Below, in pieces: positions 44,739 through 53,446 of a stretch of DNA of 64,000 nucleotides (positions are counted from its first letter, which is position 1; each line of letters opens with the position of its first letter). The notes beneath the pieces were generated by a model that saw nothing but the letters and a program-made list of their open reading frames with translations, did no database searches and had not been told where the DNA came from. This stretch comes from Caballeronia sp. NK8. GTDB lineage: Bacteria; Pseudomonadota; Gammaproteobacteria; Burkholderiales; Burkholderiaceae. Where the stretch lies: assembly GCF_018408855.1 (NCBI RefSeq), contig NZ_AP024325.1:1116001-1180000 (forward strand), read 5' to 3'. A program made the position numbers and the translations under genes.

Positions 44739-45041
44739 ATGAAGAACGCAAAGAGAAGCCTGCTTGTTTCGGCCATGATTCTGAGTCTGTCGGGCGCGGC
44801 GTTCGCGCAGGGCGCAGGCGGTGGAGCAGGCGGCGGTTCAGCGGGCGGCAACGGAGCCGGACAAGGCGGCACCGGCATGAGTACGCCGAACGCCAACGGC
44901 GTGACGGGCTCGACATCGGGCGCATCGGGCGCGAATACGATGGGCTCGTCGCAAAGCAACAAGATGCACAAGAACAAGAAGAGCAGCTCGGGCGGTTCCG
45001 ATTCGGGCACGTCGGGCGGCGGCGCGGCCAAGACGTATTGA
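44739..45041 (+). CDS. glycine/serine-rich small secreted protein
   Basis: A 100-residue protein with a signal peptide (LLVSAMILSLSGAAFAQ), then a low-complexity Gly/Ser/Asn region and a lysine cluster (NKMHKNKKSSS). No family or catalytic motif is visible. GGGAGGACACC precedes the ATG and a strong terminator follows, so this is a real monocistronic gene. Probably a periplasmic or surface protein of unknown role. Confidence 0.68.
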   Translation: MKNAKRSLLVSAMILSLSGAAFAQGAGGGAGGGSAGGNGAGQGGTGMSTPNANGVTGSTSGASGANTMGSSQSNKMHKNKKSSSGGSDSGTSGGGAAKTY

Positions 45042-45052
45042 CGTCGTTGTCA

Positions 45053-45089
45053 GCGCGCGCGGGCTTTGCGAAAGCCCGCGCGCGCTTTT
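45053..45089 (+). terminator. rho-independent terminator
   Basis: A perfect 15-base stem (GCGCGCGCGGGCTTT pairing with AAAGCCCGCGCGCGC) with a three-base loop and four T's after it, 12 bases past the Gly-rich gene. One of the clearest terminators in the window. Confidence 0.85.
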
Positions 45090-45298
45090 CGATCCCCTCC
45101 GAAGTATCCCTGCCAGATAGGGATTTCTCCCGCTCCTTCATCACCGTACTGTAGTGCCTGAGCGCTATCCATCGCGCCGGGCGAGTACTCGTTTCGGCCG
45201 TTTTGCCGCTGCGCTCGATCCCGTCCATCGACAAAGCTGCAAGGAGTCCGAGAATCGTGTTCCCGGCTGCTTGTGCATTCGTTTCAAGGAGCTGGAAC

Positions 45299-45610
45299 AT
45301 GAAGGCGAAAACCAAACCGCAATTCTTCGCGATGATGGCTGCGTGCGCGCTCGTGACCACGGTCGGCAGCATCGGCGCGGCGCACGCTCAGGGCATGCCC
45401 GCGGACGCGCAGCAAACCGTGCAGACGATGCGCCCGATGTATATGTCGCAGGCCACGCCCGATCACTCGCAGACTGCTGCGATGCCCGCGCCGCAAGCCG
45501 ATGAATCGGCATACGGCGGCATGTCGGCAGGCGCGAGCGCATCCGCGAGCGGCCGCCGTCAGGGCGGCTGCGGCGACGCACCGCGCTGCGACATCTTCTT
45601 CGGTCAATGA
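45299..45610 (+). CDS. small secreted protein of unknown function
   Basis: A 103-residue protein with a signal peptide ending near GAAHAQ. The mature part is methionine/glutamine/alanine-rich (GMPADAQQTVQTMRPMYMSQ), with two cysteines near the C-terminus in QGGCGDAPRC, perhaps a disulphide. The ATG at 45299 follows CAAGGAGCTGGAAC. Not recognised further. Confidence 0.65.
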   Translation: MKAKTKPQFFAMMAACALVTTVGSIGAAHAQGMPADAQQTVQTMRPMYMSQATPDHSQTAAMPAPQADESAYGGMSAGASASASGRRQGGCGDAPRCDIFFGQ

Positions 45611-45661
45611 TCGGTCAAAGGCTTTGCGTCGCGGGCGTGCCCAAGCGCCGTTCGTGACGCA

Positions 45662-46594
45662 TCACCCGATGCGGGTCGTCCACGCAAACGTCGCGCTGAC
45701 CGACTCGCCCGGCTCCAGGACCGCGCCGCCCTTCAGCGCGCGCGCCACATCCAGATTCACCCAGTCCGCCACGTTGCTCACCGGCTCCACGCAAAGCAGC
45801 CCGGGATGCGCAGCGGGCGCGTACACCACCATGTGATCGAACGGCGCGTCGGCGCTCAACGTGATCGCGCGGCCTTCGTCGGGCCACGCGATCGTCGCCG
45901 TGCGCGACCAGCCGGCGAAGTTATTGTCGAGATCGAACGCATCGGCGGACATGCCATCGCTGGACGCCATCGCATCGATGCACGGATGCGGACCCGCGTG
46001 CGTCGGCAGCAGATCCGGCGTGCTGTGCCACATCGCGGCGACGCGCGCATGCACGCGCGTGTTTCGCGTGCGCGGATAGTAGGGGTGATGGCCCATGCCG
46101 AACGGCATCGGCCGATCGGCCAGATTGCGCGCGGACATCGTGACGCTCAGTGTGTCCGCATCGAGCGCGATGTCCTGCGTCGCTTCATAAGCGAATGGCC
46201 AGTGCCGCGCCGCTTCACGCGAAGGCTCGTGCAGCAGGTGCAAGCGCGCCCGCGAAGCCGAGACTTCCTCCACGCGCCAGCCCAGACGCCACGCGTTGCC
46301 GTGCAGCGCGTGGGCGAAGCCGTTGCCGTCATCGGAAAGATCGACGAGCGCGCCGTCGAACAAGAAGCGCGCGTCGCGAATGCGATTGCAATACGGCAAG
46401 AGCGGAAAGCTCGCCATGCCGAGCGGATCGCGCGCGGCCAGCGCGGCGGGCGTAGCGGGACGCAGCCAGTCGATCACGCGGCCATCGCGCGTTTCGTCGA
46501 ATGCCGCGATCGCGCCGCCGACATGCGGCGCGAGCAGCACGCGGCGCGCGCCATGACGCAGCTCGACGAGCGCTTCGGACAGTGCGGCGCTCAA
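45662..46594 (-). CDS. aldose 1-epimerase family protein
   Basis: A 310-residue galactose-mutarotase-fold protein. The family pattern can be read: LLPYCNRIRDARF, GFAHALHGNAWRLG, and GMGHHPYYPR (the N-x-N-R, H and catalytic His regions); the C-terminal catalytic Glu would lie in the LCVEPVSN segment. It interconverts anomers of an aldose. Start is TTG (46594), overlapping the upstream PhyH stop as TTGA. It probably prepares the sugar imported by the galactofuranose-type transporter whose genes lie nearby. Confidence 0.85.
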   Translation of the reverse strand: MSAALSEALVELRHGARRVLLAPHVGGAIAAFDETRDGRVIDWLRPATPAALAARDPLGMASFPLLPYCNRIRDARFLFDGALVDLSDDGNGFAHALHGNAWRLGWRVEEVSASRARLHLLHEPSREAARHWPFAYEATQDIALDADTLSVTMSARNLADRPMPFGMGHHPYYPRTRNTRVHARVAAMWHSTPDLLPTHAGPHPCIDAMASSDGMSADAFDLDNNFAGWSRTATIAWPDEGRAITLSADAPFDHMVVYAPAAHPGLLCVEPVSNVADWVNLDVARALKGGAVLEPGESVSATFAWTTRIG

Positions 46595-47391
46595 TATGCG
46601 AACTGCCGGTAATTTTCGTCGAACGTGCGCGCCGTCGCCTCGACGAGTGGATTGAAGCGCAACAGACGCCGTGCGCGCGCGGGCAATGCGGCGAACACGT
46701 CGCGCGGCACGTCAATATGCACCTCCGGCCGGAAATACCACGCGCGGCTATAGCCGATCACGACCATCGGACGCGGCTCTCCGTCCAGGTTCGGCGTGCC
46801 GCGATGCAGGCCGCGCACATCGCGAATCATCACGTCACCGAGTTTCATCGGCACGCGTTCGGCGGCGAAGCGCCCCGCTTCCAGGCCGGCATACGCGTCG
46901 TCGCGCGACATGCGATGCGTGCCGCGCGTCGTTTCGAGCGGGCCGTTGCGATCATCGACATCGACCAGCGGGAAATTCACCGCGAGCTGGAACGAGGGCG
47001 TTTCGGGCGCATCGTCGAACAGCGGCGGCGTGTCGCGATGCCAGTCCTGATATTCGGAGCCGTGCACGGGCGTATCGGTGGCGAGCTGGCACATCACCGG
47101 ATCGCGCCCGGCCACGCGCTCCACGATACCGACGATGTCGTCGTCGCAAAAGATCGACGGGTCCGAGAACTCGCCCTCGAACGGCAGCGTGACGTAATAG
47201 CGGCCCGGTCCGCGATTGCCGCTCGTGGCAGCTGCGCGCGCTGCATCCACATGCGGTTGCAAGAGCGGAGCAAATGCATTGCGCCAGGCTTCGAGCGTCG
47301 CGCGCGGGAAATGGTCGCGCAGCAGCACAAAACCGTCTCGTTTGAACGCTTCGGCAAGCGCGTCTCGCGTGCCCTCGTCGTACCTGCCCAT
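46591..47391 (-). CDS. phytanoyl-CoA dioxygenase (PhyH) family protein
   Basis: A 266-residue Fe(II)/2-oxoglutarate oxygenase. The metal triad H-x-D...H reads as HRDTP near residue 117 and the distal His in GLHRGTPN near 190. The substrate is unknown; PhyH-family members hydroxylate lipids, amino acids or sugar-derived compounds. It heads a two-gene minus-strand operon with the aldose 1-epimerase and is divergent from the LacI regulator, with two operator-like palindromes between. ATG at 47391 gives the family N-terminus (EAFKRDGFVLLRDHF). Confidence 0.85.
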   Translation of the reverse strand: MGRYDEGTRDALAEAFKRDGFVLLRDHFPRATLEAWRNAFAPLLQPHVDAARAAATSGNRGPGRYYVTLPFEGEFSDPSIFCDDDIVGIVERVAGRDPVMCQLATDTPVHGSEYQDWHRDTPPLFDDAPETPSFQLAVNFPLVDVDDRNGPLETTRGTHRMSRDDAYAGLEAGRFAAERVPMKLGDVMIRDVRGLHRGTPNLDGEPRPMVVIGYSRAWYFRPEVHIDVPRDVFAALPARARRLLRFNPLVEATARTFDENYRQFAY

Positions 47392-47447
47392 GCGCCGTCT
47401 CCTCGTCGCGAGTCCGGGGACAGAATCGCATGCACGTAATCCATTCG

Positions 47448-47466
47448 TCAATATTATTAGTAATAA
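47448..47466. promoter_or_regulatory. LacI-type operator 1 (PhyH/lacI intergenic)
   Basis: TTATTA-G-TAATAA is a perfect 13-base palindrome. Read on the minus strand, 47461-47450 gives ACTAATAATATT, identical to 12 bases of operator 3. It sits about 58 bases before the PhyH ATG. Confidence 0.6.
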
Positions 47467-47523
47467 CCGGTGAAAACCCTGAGCCGAAATGCCCAATAAA
47501 CACGTGCTTTCTGCGTCGTTCAT

Positions 47524-47537
47524 CACTAATATTAGTG
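47524..47537. promoter_or_regulatory. LacI-type operator 2 (perfect palindrome)
   Basis: CACTAATATTAGTG is a perfect 14-base palindrome in the leader of the LacI regulator gene, close in sequence to the other two sites. Suggests autoregulation. Confidence 0.65.
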
Positions 47538-47602
47538 GCAGGTTTTCGCGGCCCGCCACGCTTCGTATGCATGGCGTCCAGCCGCCCGACGCACCCCGCA
47601 CA

Positions 47603-48691
47603 ATGAAAAAAACCACCCAACGCCGCCCGACGATGACCGACATCGCGAAACTCACCGGAGTCTCGCAATCGACGGTCTCGCTCGTGCTGAACAACGCAAG
47701 CGGCGCGAAGTTCTCCGACACCACGCGCGACAAGGTGCTGCGCGCCGCGCAGGAACTCGGCTATCGCATGACGCAGCGCGAGCCGGTCGCGGCGCTCGAG
47801 AGCCAGGGCGAACGCAATCTGATCGTCTATCTCGCCGACGAAATCTCGACGAGCCCGCACCCGGTCGTGAGCATCGACGGCGCGCGCGATGCGGCGTTCG
47901 CCAACGGCCGCATGCTCGCGGTCTATTCGACGCACGGCAACGCGGAAATCGAAGCGAGCGTGCTCGACGCGACGCTCGGCAATCCGAACGTGCTCGGCGT
48001 GATCTACGCGACGGTCTACACGCGCCGCGTCACGCTGCCCGCCGTGCTCGCCCGCGTGCCGACCGTGCTCCTGAACTGCTACACGAGCGATGCGAGCGTG
48101 TCGTCGGTCGTGCCCGCCGAGGTCGCGGGCGGGCATACGGCAACGGATCACTTGCTGGCGGCGGGCCACAGGCGCATCGGCTATATCAACGGCGAGCCGT
48201 GGCAGGACGCGGCGCGCGATCGGCTCAAGGGTTATCGGACCGCGCTCGCGACGGCCGATCTGCCGTTCGCGGCGGAACTCGTGCGCGAGGGCGACTGGAG
48301 CCCGGGCACCGGCTTCGAGCACACGCTCTCGCTGATGCGCGAGCCGAATCCGCCGACCGCGATTTTCTGCGCGAACGATCTGATGGCGCTCGGCGCGATC
48401 GAGGCGCTGAAGCAACTCGGCCTGCGCGTTCCCGACGATGTTTCCGTGCTCGGTTACGACGATCAGGAAATCGCGCGGCATACGCATCCGCCGCTTTCCA
48501 CGGTCGTGCTGCCGAACTACGAACTCGGGCGCTGGGCGGTCGAGACGCTGCTTCAGGAAGAACAGAACCGCGCCGCCGGCGCGCCGGTGAGACGCCGCAC
48601 GGTCAAGCTCGACGGGCCTTTGATCGAGCGCGGCTCGGTCAGGACATTGGCCGAAGCCAGGCATCTCGCAACTAATAATATTAGCGATTGA
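47603..48691 (+). CDS. LacI family transcriptional regulator
   Basis: A 362-residue LacI/GalR regulator. The N-terminal helix-turn-helix reads TMTDIAKLTGVSQSTVSLVL, followed by the hinge and a periplasmic-binding-protein-like effector domain (LGVIYATVYTR, FCANDLMALGAIEALKQLG). It senses a sugar and probably controls both the divergent PhyH/epimerase operon and the downstream ABC importer, judging by matching operators on both sides. The ATG at 47603 is taken as start; an upstream one would add 38 residues. Confidence 0.92.
   Translation: MKKTTQRRPTMTDIAKLTGVSQSTVSLVLNNASGAKFSDTTRDKVLRAAQELGYRMTQREPVAALESQGERNLIVYLADEISTSPHPVVSIDGARDAAFANGRMLAVYSTHGNAEIEASVLDATLGNPNVLGVIYATVYTRRVTLPAVLARVPTVLLNCYTSDASVSSVVPAEVAGGHTATDHLLAAGHRRIGYINGEPWQDAARDRLKGYRTALATADLPFAAELVREGDWSPGTGFEHTLSLMREPNPPTAIFCANDLMALGAIEALKQLGLRVPDDVSVLGYDDQEIARHTHPPLSTVVLPNYELGRWAVETLLQEEQNRAAGAPVRRRTVKLDGPLIERGSVRTLAEARHLATNNISD
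48672..48684. promoter_or_regulatory. LacI-type operator 3, inside the end of the lacI-type gene
   Basis: CTAATA-A-TATTAG is a perfect 13-base palindrome that spans codons for T-N-N-I-S at the regulator's C-terminus, just upstream of the transporter operon. A -35-like TTGACC (48688-48693) follows it. It shares its core with operators 1 and 2. Confidence 0.6.
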
Positions 48692-48830
48692 CCGTTAATA
48701 AGACGCGATGAAACAATCGCCGAAGTCGCAGCCTTGAGCAATACGCATCACCACTCTCGCAGCACGCAGACCGGGCAACAACAAGCATCGGCACTACTAG
48801 AAAAAGGCAAACCATCCTATGGAGGAAGAC

Positions 48831-49838
48831 ATGCTGTCCCTAGAGAAGAAATCGCGTACGGGCCTGCGCCCGCTCGCTGCTGCACTGACCGCCCTGACGC
48901 TCGCTGCCGGCTTCACTGCCGCCCACGCCGCCGACGACGGCCTGCCGAAGATCGCGAACAAGAAGCCCCTGAAGGTCGGCTTTGCGCAGACCGAGAGCAA
49001 CAACCCGTGGCGTCTCGCGGAAACGAAGAGCTTCAAGGACATCGCGGCGAAATGCGGCTGGCAGATGGTGATGACCGACGCCAACAGCTCCGCCGCCAAG
49101 CAGGTCTCGGACATTCAAAGCATGATCGCGCAGCATGTCGATCTGCTCGTGTTCCCGCCGCGTGAAGAGAAGCCGCTCGTGCCGGTCGTGATGCAGGCGA
49201 AGAAAGCGGGCATTCCGGTGATTCTCGTCGACCGCAACATCGACCAGTCGATGGCGAAGGCGGGCAAGGACTACATCACGTTCATCGGCTCGGACTTCAT
49301 CGATCAGGGACATCGCGCCGCCGACTGGCTCGTGAAGGCGACCAACGGGAAGGCGACGATCATCGAGCTGGAAGGCTCGACCGGCGCGTCCGCCGCGAAC
49401 GACCGCAAGAAGGGCTTCGACGAAGTGATCGCGAAGAATCCGGGCATGAAGATCATCGCGTCGCAGAGCGGCGACTTTGCGCGCGACAAGGGCCGTCAGG
49501 TGATGGAGACGCTGCTGCAGGCGCATCCGGATGTGACCGCCGTCTACGCGCACAACGACGAGATGGCGCTCGGCGCGATCGCCGCCATCAAGGCGGCCGG
49601 CAAGCAGCCGGGCAAGGACATCGTGCTCGTGACGATCGACGGCACCAAGGGCGGCCTCGAAGCGATCAAGGCCGGCGAACTCGGCGCGAGCGTGCAATCG
49701 AGCCCGTTCTTCGGGCCGCTCGCGTGCGATGTCGCGCAGAAGTACGCGAAGGGCGAGACGATCCCGCCGTGGGTGAAGGTCTCGGACCGCTTCTACGACA
49801 AGAGCAACGTCGACGCAAGCATGCAGTACGGGTACTGA
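48831..49838 (+). CDS. ytfQ: sugar ABC transporter binding protein, galactofuranose (YtfQ)-like
   Basis: A 335-residue periplasmic binding protein with a signal peptide ending near AAHAA. The ligand-site style matches the YtfQ/RbsB cluster: GFAQTESNNPWRLAETKSFK at the mature N-terminus, PPREEKPLVPVV, VDRNIDQ and AHNDEMALGAIAAIK. In E. coli this protein binds galactofuranose. The start at 48831 follows GGAGGAAGAC; an ATG 12 bases upstream includes the ribosome site itself. First gene of the importer operon. Symbol given by family resemblance. Confidence 0.88.
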   Translation: MLSLEKKSRTGLRPLAAALTALTLAAGFTAAHAADDGLPKIANKKPLKVGFAQTESNNPWRLAETKSFKDIAAKCGWQMVMTDANSSAAKQVSDIQSMIAQHVDLLVFPPREEKPLVPVVMQAKKAGIPVILVDRNIDQSMAKAGKDYITFIGSDFIDQGHRAADWLVKATNGKATIIELEGSTGASAANDRKKGFDEVIAKNPGMKIIASQSGDFARDKGRQVMETLLQAHPDVTAVYAHNDEMALGAIAAIKAAGKQPGKDIVLVTIDGTKGGLEAIKAGELGASVQSSPFFGPLACDVAQKYAKGETIPPWVKVSDRFYDKSNVDASMQYGY

Positions 49839-49860
49839 GCGAAGCGTGTGTGTCTTGCGG

Positions 49861-49887
49861 GCGCCTGATCGAAGGCGCTCGCTTTTT
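49861..49887 (+). terminator. intergenic hairpin after the binding-protein gene
   Basis: GCGCCT-GATCGA-AGGCGC is followed by TCGC and five T's, in the 69-base gap before the ATPase gene. This is typical of attenuating hairpins that keep binding-protein levels above those of the membrane parts. Confidence 0.5.
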
Positions 49888-49907
49888 CATTTCGACGGAC
49901 TCACGGC

Positions 49908-51470
49908 ATGGCTCAGACTCCCCTTCTTGACATGCAGGACATCGACATTGCGTTCGGCGGCGTCGCTGCCTTGAAACGCGCGCGCCTGACCGTCACGGCG
50001 GGCGAAGTGCACGCGCTCATCGGCCAGAACGGCGCGGGCAAATCCACGTTGATCAAGATTCTCACCGGCGCGTATCGCAAGAGCGCGGGCACGGTCCGCT
50101 TCGATGGCCGCGAGGTCGATTTCCGCACGCCGAAAGACGCGCGCGAAGCGGGCATCAGTACGATCTATCAGGAGATCAACCTCGTGCCGTTTCGCTCGGT
50201 CGCGGAAAATATCTTTCTGGGACGCGAGCCACGCCGCTTCGGACTCATCGACTGGAAGACGGCGCAGCGGCGCGCGGCCGACCTGCTCGAATCATTCGGA
50301 TTGCGCATCGACGTTAAAAAGCCGGTACGCGAATACTCCACCGCGATCCAGCAGATGGTCGCGCTGGCCCGCGCCGTTTCGTCGGATGCGAAGATGGTCA
50401 TCATGGACGAATCGACCTCTTCGCTCGACGAACGCGAAGTCGAATTGCTGTTCACCGTCGTGCGGCGGTTGCGTGACGACGGGCGCGCGGTGATCTTCGT
50501 ATCGCATCGGCTCGATGAACTGTACGCGCTATGCGATCGCGTCACGGTGATGCGCGACGGACAGACCGTCGCCGAAAGCACGATGCAGGACATGGACAAG
50601 CTCAAGCTCGTCACGACCATGCTCGGGCGCACGCTCGCCGCCGTCGTTCACGAAGACAGCGCGGTGAAGGAAGCCAATCTCGCGAAGCGCGGGCCGGTGG
50701 CGCTTTCAGCGCAGGGACTCGCGGCGGGCGCGAAAGTCACGGACGTGTCGCTCGATGTGCATGCAGGCGAAGCCGTCGGTCTCGCGGGCCTGCTCGGCTC
50801 GGGACGCACGGAAACGATGCGTTTGCTGTTCGGCGCGGACCGTCCTGCCAAAGGCGCGCTTTCTGTCGGCGGCGAAAGCGCGACGTTCAGATCACCGAAG
50901 GATGCGATCGCGCGCGGCGTCGCGTATCTGACCGAGGATCGCAAGGCCGAAGGTATCGTGCCGGAGCTTTCGGTGCGAGACAACCTCACGCTCGTCTGTC
51001 TGCCCGCGCTGACGAAGCGCGGCGTGGTCGACGTGGCGAAGCAGCGCGAGATCGTCGACGGTTTCATCGAGTCGCTCGGCATCAAGTTGCGCTCGCCCGA
51101 TCAGCCGATACGCGAACTCTCCGGCGGCAATCAGCAAAAGGTGCTGCTCGCGCGCTGGCTCGCGACGCACCCTCGCCTTCTTCTGCTCGATGAACCCACG
51201 CGCGGCATCGACGTCGGCGCGAAGGCCGATGTCGCGAAGATCGTGCGCGAACTGCGCGATGCGGGTCTCGCGGTGCTGCTGTCCGCATCGGAACTGGAGG
51301 AACTGACGGCGGTGGCCGATCGCGCGGTCGTGATCCGCGACGGCGAAACGGTCGCGCAACTCGATGGCGCGCAGATGAACGAGGCGGCCATCATGGACGC
51401 GATCGCATACGGCGGGAGCGCGGAGTCGACGCTCGCCGAAGCGGTGGAGGAAGCGAAACATGATCGATGA
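49908..51470 (+). CDS. ytfR: sugar ABC transporter ATP-binding protein (double), YtfR-like
   Basis: A 520-residue ATPase with two nucleotide-binding domains, as in the CUT2/ribose type. The first has Walker A GQNGAGKST; the second half has a GLLGSGRTE loop in place of a full P-loop, and both have signature-like segments (REYSTAIQQM; LSGGNQQKV). It powers uptake with the two permeases that follow. The stop overlaps the next start by 11 bases. Confidence 0.9.
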   Translation: MAQTPLLDMQDIDIAFGGVAALKRARLTVTAGEVHALIGQNGAGKSTLIKILTGAYRKSAGTVRFDGREVDFRTPKDAREAGISTIYQEINLVPFRSVAENIFLGREPRRFGLIDWKTAQRRAADLLESFGLRIDVKKPVREYSTAIQQMVALARAVSSDAKMVIMDESTSSLDEREVELLFTVVRRLRDDGRAVIFVSHRLDELYALCDRVTVMRDGQTVAESTMQDMDKLKLVTTMLGRTLAAVVHEDSAVKEANLAKRGPVALSAQGLAAGAKVTDVSLDVHAGEAVGLAGLLGSGRTETMRLLFGADRPAKGALSVGGESATFRSPKDAIARGVAYLTEDRKAEGIVPELSVRDNLTLVCLPALTKRGVVDVAKQREIVDGFIESLGIKLRSPDQPIRELSGGNQQKVLLARWLATHPRLLLLDEPTRGIDVGAKADVAKIVRELRDAGLAVLLSASELEELTAVADRAVVIRDGETVAQLDGAQMNEAAIMDAIAYGGSAESTLAEAVEEAKHDR

Positions 51471-52440
51471 CACGCAACGCGCCGCGCCGATCGTGCAGGC
51501 ACCCGTGAAGAAGAAACGCGGCATCGCGATTCAGCGCGAAATCGCCGTGCTGATCGCGATGATCGTCTTCAATCTGATCTTCACGCAGCACTTCCTTTCG
51601 CTGCAGACGTTCAACGTGAATCTCACGCAAGTGGTGACGATCGTGATCGTCGGCATCGGCATGACGCTCGTTGTCGCGACGGGCGGGATCGATCTCTCCG
51701 TGGGCGCTTCGATGGCGATTGCCGGTGCGCTCGCGCCGATGCTCTTCATGAATATCGACGGCCCGCTCGGCATTCTGCTCGCGTTCACCTTGCCGATCAT
51801 CGCGGCTGCCGCATGCGGCGTGTTCAACGGCTTTCTCGTGACGCGGCTGCACGTTCAGCCGATCGTCGCGACGCTCGTGCTGTTCATCGCGGGCCGCGGC
51901 ATCGCGCAGGTCGTCACGGACGGCAGCCTGCAGGCGTTCAACAATTCCACCTTTCAATGGATCGCGCTCGGCAAGGTCGCGGGGGTGCCGTTTCAGATCC
52001 TGTTGATGCTCGCGCTCGTCGCGATCTTTACCTGGATCGTGCGCAAGACCCTGTTCGGCAAGTATCTGCTCGTGACGGGCGGCAATGAGGACGCCGCGTA
52101 TCTCTCGGGCATTCCGACCGCGCGCGTGAAGATGATCGCGTACACCGTATGCGCCGCGCTCGCGGGACTCGCGGGGCTGATCTCGATTTCGGTGAACTCG
52201 TCGTCGGATGCGAATGTCGTGGGCCTCGGCGTCGAACTCGATGCGATCGCGGCGGTCGCGGTCGGCGGCACTGCGTTGACGGGCGGCAAGGCGTATATCA
52301 CGGGCACGCTGATCGGCGCGCTGATCATTCAGTTGTTGCGTTACACGCTGCTCGCGCACGGCATTCCGGATGCCGCCGCGCTCGTGCTCAAGGCCGCGAT
52401 CATCATCGCCGCGGTGTACGTGCAACGCAAGCGAGGCTGA
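51460..52440 (+). CDS. ytfT: sugar ABC transporter permease, YtfT-like
   Basis: A 326-residue permease of the BPD_transp_2/AraH family with about nine hydrophobic segments. The DLSVGAS (residue about 77) and GGTALTGG motifs are typical of ribose/galactofuranose permeases. It overlaps the ATPase gene by 11 bases and precedes a second permease. Confidence 0.88.
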   Translation: MIDDTQRAAPIVQAPVKKKRGIAIQREIAVLIAMIVFNLIFTQHFLSLQTFNVNLTQVVTIVIVGIGMTLVVATGGIDLSVGASMAIAGALAPMLFMNIDGPLGILLAFTLPIIAAAACGVFNGFLVTRLHVQPIVATLVLFIAGRGIAQVVTDGSLQAFNNSTFQWIALGKVAGVPFQILLMLALVAIFTWIVRKTLFGKYLLVTGGNEDAAYLSGIPTARVKMIAYTVCAALAGLAGLISISVNSSSDANVVGLGVELDAIAAVAVGGTALTGGKAYITGTLIGALIIQLLRYTLLAHGIPDAAALVLKAAIIIAAVYVQRKRG

Positions 52441-52445
52441 CTGTC

Positions 52446-53399
52446 ATGAAGAAGAACCTGCCCATTCTCATTGCGCTCGTCGCGCTGCTCGTGCTCGGCG
52501 TCACGCGTTATGAGCATTTCCTGTCGGCGTATAACGTGACGTCGTTCTGGCGCTACAACTCGATGTTCCTGCTGATATCGATCGGCATGGCGTTCGTGAT
52601 CATCACGGGCGGCATCGATCTGTCGGTCGGTACGGTGGCTGCGCTCGCGAGCGTCGTGTCGGCGCTGGCGAGTCCGCATGGCGCGCTCGCCGGCGTGCTC
52701 GCGGGATCGTTCGCGGGGCTCGCGGTCGGCGTGCTGAACGGTCTCGTCATCACGCATATGCGGATTCTGCCGTTCATCGTCACGCTGGCGACGAGTCTGG
52801 GCGCGCATGGTCTGGCGTTGCTGCTCGGTCATAACGATGCAGTGGCGATTTCGTCCGATATGAATTTCGCGGCGTTCGGGCAAGGCGATTTTCTGGGGAT
52901 GCCGATTCCGGGGATCGTGTGCGCGGCGGCTGCGGTGATCGGATGGATCGCGTTGCGCAGTTCGCGGTTCGGGCGGCATGCGCTTGCCATCGGCGGGAGC
53001 GAGGAAGCGTCGCGGTTGATGGGACTGAACGTGGATCGCACGCTGGTCTTCGTTTATGCCGTTTCCGGGCTGCTTGCCGGCATCGCCGGGGCGATTCTCG
53101 CGGCGCAGTTCGGCGCGGGGCAGCCGAATGAAGGCGTTGGATGGGAGCTGTTCGCGATTTCGGCTGTGGTGCTTGGGGGTACGCGGTTGACCGGGGGCGA
53201 TGGGTCCATCGCGATGACGATCGCCGGTGTCGCTTTGCTTGGGCTCGTGTTCAACCTTTTGAACTTCGAGAACGGGCTGGGGTTTATTTCGTTGTCGGCG
53301 TATTGGCAGTCGGTGATTCGTGGGTTGTTCCTGTTGCTTGTGATCGTATTGCAGGCGAGGGTTCTGGGTGGAGGGAAAGTGGTCAAGGTGGCGCGTTGA
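52446..53399 (+). CDS. yjfF: sugar ABC transporter permease, YjfF-like
   Basis: A 317-residue permease, also BPD_transp_2, with the conserved GGIDLSVGT, GSEEASRLMG and LGGTRLTGGDGS segments. It begins five bases after the YtfT-type gene and likely forms a heterodimer with it. It closes the operon and is followed by a stem-loop. A long open frame upstream of the ATG is not coding. Confidence 0.88.
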   Translation: MKKNLPILIALVALLVLGVTRYEHFLSAYNVTSFWRYNSMFLLISIGMAFVIITGGIDLSVGTVAALASVVSALASPHGALAGVLAGSFAGLAVGVLNGLVITHMRILPFIVTLATSLGAHGLALLLGHNDAVAISSDMNFAAFGQGDFLGMPIPGIVCAAAAVIGWIALRSSRFGRHALAIGGSEEASRLMGLNVDRTLVFVYAVSGLLAGIAGAILAAQFGAGQPNEGVGWELFAISAVVLGGTRLTGGDGSIAMTIAGVALLGLVFNLLNFENGLGFISLSAYWQSVIRGLFLLLVIVLQARVLGGGKVVKVAR

Positions 53400-53403
53400 G
53401 GAA

Positions 53404-53437
53404 TTCGCCGGATCCCGCTTTCACGGGACCCGGCGAA
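53404..53437. terminator. stem-loop between convergent transport genes
   Basis: TTCGCCGGATCCCG pairs with CGGGACCCGGCGAA (one mismatch) around a six-base loop, followed by TAAAA. It probably terminates both convergent units. The left arm contains the 11-mer CGGGATCCGGC (reverse strand) that also flanks both long repeats. Confidence 0.65.
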
Positions 53438-53446
53438 TAAAACCCA

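Noticed and set aside
48819..48830. Earlier ATG for the YtfQ-like gene
   Set aside because: Its own codons contain the GGAGGA ribosome site of the ATG at 48831.
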